Origin: Streptomyces sp. NBC_00557
Lineage (GTDB): Bacteria > Actinomycetota > Actinomycetes > Streptomycetales > Streptomycetaceae
Length of the DNA: 64,000 nucleotides
Reading direction: 5' to 3'
NCBI RefSeq assembly: GCF_036345995.1
Contig: NZ_CP107796.1
Coordinates: 3,534,001-3,598,000 of the forward strand
Positions within the stretch are counted from its first letter, which is position 1, and each line of letters starts with the position of its first letter. The notes beneath the pieces are model-generated. The model had not been told where the DNA came from. It searched no databases and worked only from the letters and a program-made list of their open reading frames with translations. Made by a program: the position numbers and the translations under genes. Below are positions 59,992-64,000 of this stretch, in pieces.

Positions 59992-61664
59992 GCCGGTCGG
60001 TCCTTCTCGTCTGTGCTGTCCCCGGCCCGGGAGACGGCGGCGACCGTCTCGGGGTCGAGGTCGAACAGGGTGCGCAGCGCGTCCGCGTACCCGGCGCCGC
60101 CGGGCTCGGCCGCGAGCTGCTTGACCCGTACGGTCGGCGCGTGCAGCAGCTTGTCGACGACCCGGTGCACGGCCTGGCGGATCTCCCCGCGCTGGCGTTC
60201 GTCCAGGTCGGGCAGGCGGCCGTCGAGCCGAGCGATCTCGCTGGCGACGACGTCGGCGGCCATGGTGCGCAGCGCGACCACGGTCGGTGTGATGTGCGCC
60301 GCCCGCTGTGCCGCGCCGAAGGCCGCGACCTCGTCGGAGACGATACGCCGGACCTGGTCGACGTCGGCAGCCATCGGAGCGTCGGCGGAGGCTTCCGCCA
60401 GCGACTCGATGTCCACCAGCCGCACCCCGGCCAGCCGGTGCACGGCCGCGTCGATGTCGCGGGGCATGGCCAGGTCGAGAAGGAAGAAGAAGGGCGCCGG
60501 GCGCTCGGCCGGCGGCTCCGGCCTGCGTCGCTCGGGGATCCGGCCCACGGTGGCGGCGGTCGCGGCGAGCGCGGCGATCAGCTCGGCATCGGCCTCGGGG
60601 CTGCGGCGGGCCGTGCGGTCGATCGTTCCTCCGGCGACCCAGGCCGCGTGCTGCTCGAGGGTGGCCGCGTCCATGCCGGCGACGGCGGCCTCGCCCATGA
60701 CGGAGAAGCCGGGCTGTACGGCGGCCAGGTCCAGCGGGCAGTTCTCGTCGGCGCCGGCGGGAGGCAGCGGGGTCTTCGCGCTCACCTCGGGCACCGTGGT
60801 GTGGGCGACGGCGGGCTGCCCGGTGCGGCCCTCGACGGCGTGGGCGACCGCCTCCGCGGTGAGCACCAGACCGGTCGCCCCGGTACAGGAGACGACGACG
60901 TCGGCACGTGTCAGCTCGTCCGGCACGGCGTCCATCCGTACCGCGCGGGCGGCCACCGCGTTGTCGTCGGCCTCGGTGAGTATCTGTGCGAGCCGCTCGG
61001 CGCGCTCGAAGGTGCGGTTGGCGACGACGACCTCGGCGACCCCGGCCCGCGCCAGCGTGGCGGCGGCCAGCGAGGACATCGACCCGGCGCCGATGACCAG
61101 CGCCCTGCGGCCGGACGCCCAGGCCGGCACGTCGCCGCCGGCGGCCAGCTGCTCCAGGCCGAAGGTGACCAGGGACTGGCCGGCGCGGTCGATGCCGGTC
61201 TCGGAGTGGGCGCGCTTGCCGACCCTGAGGGCCTGCTGGAACAGGTCGTTCAGCAGCTTGCCGGCGGTGTGCAGCTCCTGGGCGGTGGCCAGGGAGTCCT
61301 TGATCTGGCCGAGGATCTGCCCCTCGCCGACGACCATCGAGTCCAGGCCGCAGGCCACCGAGAACAGGTGGTGGACGGCCCGGTCCTCGTAGTGCACGTA
61401 CAGATAGGGGCTCAGCTCGTCCAGGCCGACCCCGCTGTGCCGGGCGAGCAGCGTGGACAGCTCGGCGACGCCGGCGTGGAACTTGTCCACGTCGGCGTAC
61501 AGCTCGATGCGGTTGCAGGTGGCGAGCACCGCGGCCTCGGTGGCCGGCTCGGCGGCGACCGTGTCCTGCAGCAGCTTGATCTGGGCGTCCGAGCTCAGCG
61601 CGGCCCGCTCCAGCACGCTGACCGGCGCGCTGCGGTGACTCAGTCCGACGACGAGGAGACTCAT
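59988..61664 (-). CDS. hemA: glutamyl-tRNA reductase
   Basis: A 558-residue GluTR, longer than the usual 420-470 because of Ala/Pro-rich insertions in the C-terminal half. The catalytic Cys50 lies in LATCNRIELYADV. Glutamate/tRNA-site blocks include GLSHRSAPVSVLERAAL and GQILGQIKDSLATA. The NADPH domain carries RALVIGAGSMSSLAAATLAR and VVANRTFERAERLA. It makes glutamate-1-semialdehyde from Glu-tRNA, the committed step of C5 heme synthesis. Coupled by ATGA overlaps to rex upstream and hemC downstream, so it is directly under Rex control. Confidence 0.95.
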   Translation of the reverse strand: MSLLVVGLSHRSAPVSVLERAALSSDAQIKLLQDTVAAEPATEAAVLATCNRIELYADVDKFHAGVAELSTLLARHSGVGLDELSPYLYVHYEDRAVHHLFSVACGLDSMVVGEGQILGQIKDSLATAQELHTAGKLLNDLFQQALRVGKRAHSETGIDRAGQSLVTFGLEQLAAGGDVPAWASGRRALVIGAGSMSSLAAATLARAGVAEVVVANRTFERAERLAQILTEADDNAVAARAVRMDAVPDELTRADVVVSCTGATGLVLTAEAVAHAVEGRTGQPAVAHTTVPEVSAKTPLPPAGADENCPLDLAAVQPGFSVMGEAAVAGMDAATLEQHAAWVAGGTIDRTARRSPEADAELIAALAATAATVGRIPERRRPEPPAERPAPFFFLLDLAMPRDIDAAVHRLAGVRLVDIESLAEASADAPMAADVDQVRRIVSDEVAAFGAAQRAAHITPTVVALRTMAADVVASEIARLDGRLPDLDERQRGEIRQAVHRVVDKLLHAPTVRVKQLAAEPGGAGYADALRTLFDLDPETVAAVSRAGDSTDEKDRPA

Positions 61665-62425
61665 GCCGGCATCACGGCGGGCACGTCCCCGTCGGGTCCC
61701 TGGTCGCCGGAGGCGTCGCGGGCGGTGGCGGGCACCGAGCCGACGTCGCCGGCCGCGGTCTCCTCGCCGGCCTTGCGCTGCTCGTGGAAGGCGAGGATCT
61801 GCAGTTCGATCGAGAGGTCGACCTTGCGCACGTCGACGCCGTCCGGGACGGACAGCACGGTCGGCGCGAAGTTCAGGATGGAGGTGACCCCGGCGGCCAC
61901 GAGCCGGTCGCAGACCTGCTGGGCGACGCCGGCGGGGGTGGCGATGACGCCGATGGAGACCCCGTTGTCCTTGATGATCTTCTCGAGGTCGTCGGAGTGC
62001 TGCACGGGGATGCCCGCGACCGGCTTGCCGGTCAGGGCGGGGTCGGCGTCGATGAGCGCGGCGACCCGGAAGCCGCGGGAGGCGAAACCGCCGTAGCCGG
62101 CGAGGGCTGCGCCCAGGTTGCCGATGCCGACGATGACGACCGGCCAGTCCTGGGTGAGGCCGAGTTCGCGGGAGATCTGGTAGACGAGATACTCGACGTC
62201 GTAGCCGACACCGCGCGTTCCGTACGACCCGAGGTACGAGAAGTCCTTGCGCAGCTTGGCGGAGTTGACTCCCGCCGCCGCGGCCAGCTCCTCGGAGGAG
62301 ACCGTGGGCACCGAGCGCTCCGACAGCGCGGTGAGGGCTCGGAGGTACAGCGGAAGCCGGGCGACGGTGGCCTCGGGAATCCCTCGGCTGCGGGTCGCCG
62401 GTCGGTGTGTTCGGCCAGTTGCCAC
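61661..62425 (-). CDS. rex: redox-sensing transcriptional repressor Rex
   Basis: A 254-residue Rex. The N-terminal winged helix (about 15-85) has IPEATVARLPLYLRALTALS, SSEELAAAAGVNSAKLRKDF and SYLGSYGTRGVGYDVEYL. The Rossmann NADH domain has VVIVGIGNLGAALAGYGGF. It binds DNA when NADH/NAD+ is low and represses respiratory and heme genes. The acidic C-terminal tail is species-specific. The GTG at 62425 has AGGAG 4 nt upstream. It is the first gene of the operon with hemACD and is probably autoregulated through the site at 62502-62519. Confidence 0.95.
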   Translation of the reverse strand: MATGRTHRPATRSRGIPEATVARLPLYLRALTALSERSVPTVSSEELAAAAGVNSAKLRKDFSYLGSYGTRGVGYDVEYLVYQISRELGLTQDWPVVIVGIGNLGAALAGYGGFASRGFRVAALIDADPALTGKPVAGIPVQHSDDLEKIIKDNGVSIGVIATPAGVAQQVCDRLVAAGVTSILNFAPTVLSVPDGVDVRKVDLSIELQILAFHEQRKAGEETAAGDVGSVPATARDASGDQGPDGDVPAVMPA

Positions 62426-62501
62426 GGTGCTCCTGCGGGTAGAGCGGGGCTGCAGGCGGTCATACGTCCCCAGACCGCCCCGTCGACAGCAGGCTATGTC
62501 T

Positions 62502-62519
62502 TTGTGAACGCGTGCACAA
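62502..62519. promoter_or_regulatory. Rex operator (ROP site)
   Basis: TTGTGAACGCGTGCACAA matches the Streptomyces Rex operator (TTGTG-AANNNNTT-CACAA type) with one asymmetry in the half-site. It lies 77 bp upstream of the rex start, as in the autoregulated rex-hemACD operon of S. coelicolor. Confidence 0.92.
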
Positions 62520-62705
62520 AGATGGTGTCCGATTTGCCCGGCAGAAGTGACCGGGGTCACGCAGCTTTCACGCCCGTGGCCGGAACCGGTGCATACACAC
62601 CGGCGTCCCTTCGTTACTGGGGGCAAAACCGCACACTCTCCTCACGAATCCCGCCCCCGAGATCAGACCGCCGTCGATCCTAAGCGACTTTCCCGCCTCT
62701 TTGGA

Positions 62706-62987
62706 CTAGTCGGTCAGTGCGCGACGGAGCCGCTCCTCGTTCACGCGCCAGAAGGTGTGCTGCTCGCCGTCGATCAGGACGACCGGGATCTGCTCCCAGT
62801 ACCGGTCGTGCAGCGCCCGGTCCTCGGTGATGTCCTTGCCCTCCCAGGGCACCCCGAGTTCCCCGCACACCTTCTCGATCACCGCCTGCGCGTCGTCGCA
62901 CAGATGGCAGCCGGGCTTGCGGATCAGGGTGACGAGCCGGTCACGAGGGTCGGCGGGGTCGGCCTTGCGCCGGAAAAGAGGACTCAT
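62706..62987 (-). CDS. glutaredoxin family protein
   Basis: A 93-residue thioredoxin-fold protein with the CxxC active site in [19 protein letters not shown], then [20 protein letters not shown]. It resembles the DUF836/glutaredoxin-like proteins encoded beside rex in Streptomyces. [11 protein letters not shown] at 62987 is taken as the start; the ATG at 62996 adds three residues. The partner redox system is not known; mycothiol-dependent mycoredoxins have a different motif. Upstream of, and co-oriented with, the rex operon. Confidence 0.88.
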   Translation of the reverse strand: MSPLFRRKADPADPRDRLVTLIRKPGCHLCDDAQAVIEKVCGELGVPWEGKDITEDRALHDRYWEQIPVVLIDGEQHTFWRVNEERLRRALTD

Positions 62988-63114
62988 ACCGGCCATTCTC
63001 GCTCGCGCCGCGCCCGCTTCGGACCGGCTCTTTAACGACTCGGTCGCGGAGAGTTCACACACACCCAACCTGTCCACCGACGGATCGGCCCTACGAACTG
63101 GCTATGCTCACGCC

Positions 63115-64000
63115 ATGGCCGCTCTCGGATGGCTCACTCCCCGTAGGCGCTCCGCCACGGCGCGCAGCGTGTTGGCAGGCGAGGCCTCGGCGGAGGCTGC
63201 CCGCAAGTCCTCGCGGGAAGCCCCGCCGGCGCAGCAGACGGAGCCGGAGTTCCCGGTGATCGGCGACGACAAGGCGGCCGCCTTCTTCGACCTCGACAAC
63301 ACCGTCATGCAGGGCGCCGCGCTGTTCCACTTCGGCCGGGGCCTGTACAAGCGGAAGTTCTTCGAGACGCGCGACCTCGCCAAGTTCGCCTGGCAGCAGG
63401 CCTGGTTCCGGCTGGCCGGCGTCGAGGACCCCGAGCACATGCAGGACGCCCGCGACTCCGCGCTGTCGATCGTCAAGGGCCACCGGGTCGCCGAGCTGGA
63501 GTCGATCGGCGAGGAGATCTACGACGAGTACATGGCCGACCGCATCTGGCCCGGCACCCGCGCCCTGGCCCAGGCCCACCTGGACGCCGGGCAGAAGGTG
63601 TGGCTGGTCACGGCGGCCCCGGTGGAGATCGCCCAGGTGATCGCCCGCCGCCTGGGCCTGACCGGCGCGCTGGGCACGGTGGCGGAGTCCGTCGACGGCG
63701 TCTACACGGGCCGGCTGGTGGGCGAGCCGCTGCACGGGCCGGCGAAGGCGGAGGCGGTGCGCGCGCTGGCCGCGGCCGAGGGGCTCGACCTCTCCCGCTG
63801 CGCCGCCTACAGCGACAGCCACAACGACATCCCGATGCTCTCCCTCGTGGGGCACCCCTACGCCATCAACCCCGACGCCAAGCTGCGCAAGCACGCCCGC
63901 GAGAAGGACTGGCGGCTGCGCGACTACCGCACCGGGCGCAAGGCGGCGAAGGTCGGGATCCCGGCGGCGGCCGGGGTCGGCGCGGTCGCCGGTGGCACCG
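63115..64000 (+). CDS. HAD-IB family hydrolase (runs off the right edge)
   Basis: At least 295 residues, incomplete at the C-terminus. HAD motif I is [19 protein letters not shown] near 60-75 (DxDxT-type nucleophile), motif II is [12 protein letters not shown], and motif IV is [17 protein letters not shown]. This is the SerB-like HAD-IB group found near bldN/rex in Streptomyces; relatives dephosphorylate phosphoserine or lysophosphatidate-type substrates. The N-terminal 50 residues are a basic extension. The last visible residues ([14 protein letters not shown]) could begin a membrane segment. Divergent from the glutaredoxin gene. The ATG at 63115 lies closely behind a TATGCT -10-like element, so it may be leaderless. 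Confidence 0.88.
   Translation, partial: MAALGWLTPRRRSATARSVLAGEASAEAARKSSREAPPAQQTEPEFPVIGDDKAAAFFDLDNTVMQGAALFHFGRGLYKRKFFETRDLAKFAWQQAWFRLAGVEDPEHMQDARDSALSIVKGHRVAELESIGEEIYDEYMADRIWPGTRALAQAHLDAGQKVWLVTAAPVEIAQVIARRLGLTGALGTVAESVDGVYTGRLVGEPLHGPAKAEAVRALAAAEGLDLSRCAAYSDSHNDIPMLSLVGHPYAINPDAKLRKHAREKDWRLRDYRTGRKAAKVGIPAAAGVGAVAGGT

Overview
The window is high-GC actinobacterial chromosomal DNA, almost certainly Streptomyces or a close relative. The evidence is strong third-position G/C bias, frequent GTG and TTG starts, and typical Streptomyces families: SpoIIE-type PP2C phosphatases, an XRE (DUF5753) / DUF397 / HATPase trio, class I lysyl-tRNA synthetase, DUF2637 and DUF3558 proteins, a CelS2-like LPMO, and a rex-hemACD operon preceded by a Rex operator.

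Layout. 0-11.6 kb is a loosely packed, partly eroded region. It holds two divergent signalling proteins (GAF/PAS and PAS/GAF/SpoIIE/HATPase), a broken phosphatase copy, a Met-rich PepSY-like lipoprotein, an HNH nuclease of the phosphorothioate-DNA-sensing type, a patatin, an NfeD-like/flotillin pair, a redoxin remnant and an M55 D-aminopeptidase. 11.6-26.2 kb contains an MprF-like lysyltransferase, a two-component system, an LLM/FMN-reductase pair, a quinone reductase divergent from an HxlR regulator, an SDR operon, RtcB, two lipoproteins and a DUF2637 membrane protein. lysS and argS are divergent at 26-30 kb.

30-36.4 kb is an immunity-gene array of the polymorphic-toxin kind. It has a SUKH-4/deaminase fusion, a WD-like protein, three SUKH-4 genes, a SUKH-4 C-terminal stub and a HEAT-repeat protein. 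Inside it are a broken T7SS-type toxin N-terminus and two gene fragments whose intact relatives lie elsewhere in this window. 36.4-43.2 kb has a WYL regulator divergent from a VOC protein, a polytopic membrane protein, a DUF4253 protein, an aminotransferase, a DUF805 protein and hemB.

43.4-57.1 kb is accessory DNA between hemB and hemD: a secreted PLD-like protein, an LPMO with a CebR-type operator, a DprA/phosphoribosyltransferase bicistron with an apparently leaderless promoter, an HTH/zinc-ribbon protein, a whiJ-like trio and a complete type I restriction-modification operon (hsdR-hsdS-hsdM). From 57.2 kb to the end is core DNA: the tightly coupled rex-hemA-hemC-hemD operon, a glutaredoxin and the start of a HAD hydrolase.

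The most promising candidates for an undescribed system are the DprA + phosphoribosyltransferase operon in the defence island and the SUKH-4/deaminase-led immunity array around a dead toxin. No CRISPR array, tRNA, rRNA or intact insertion sequence was seen.
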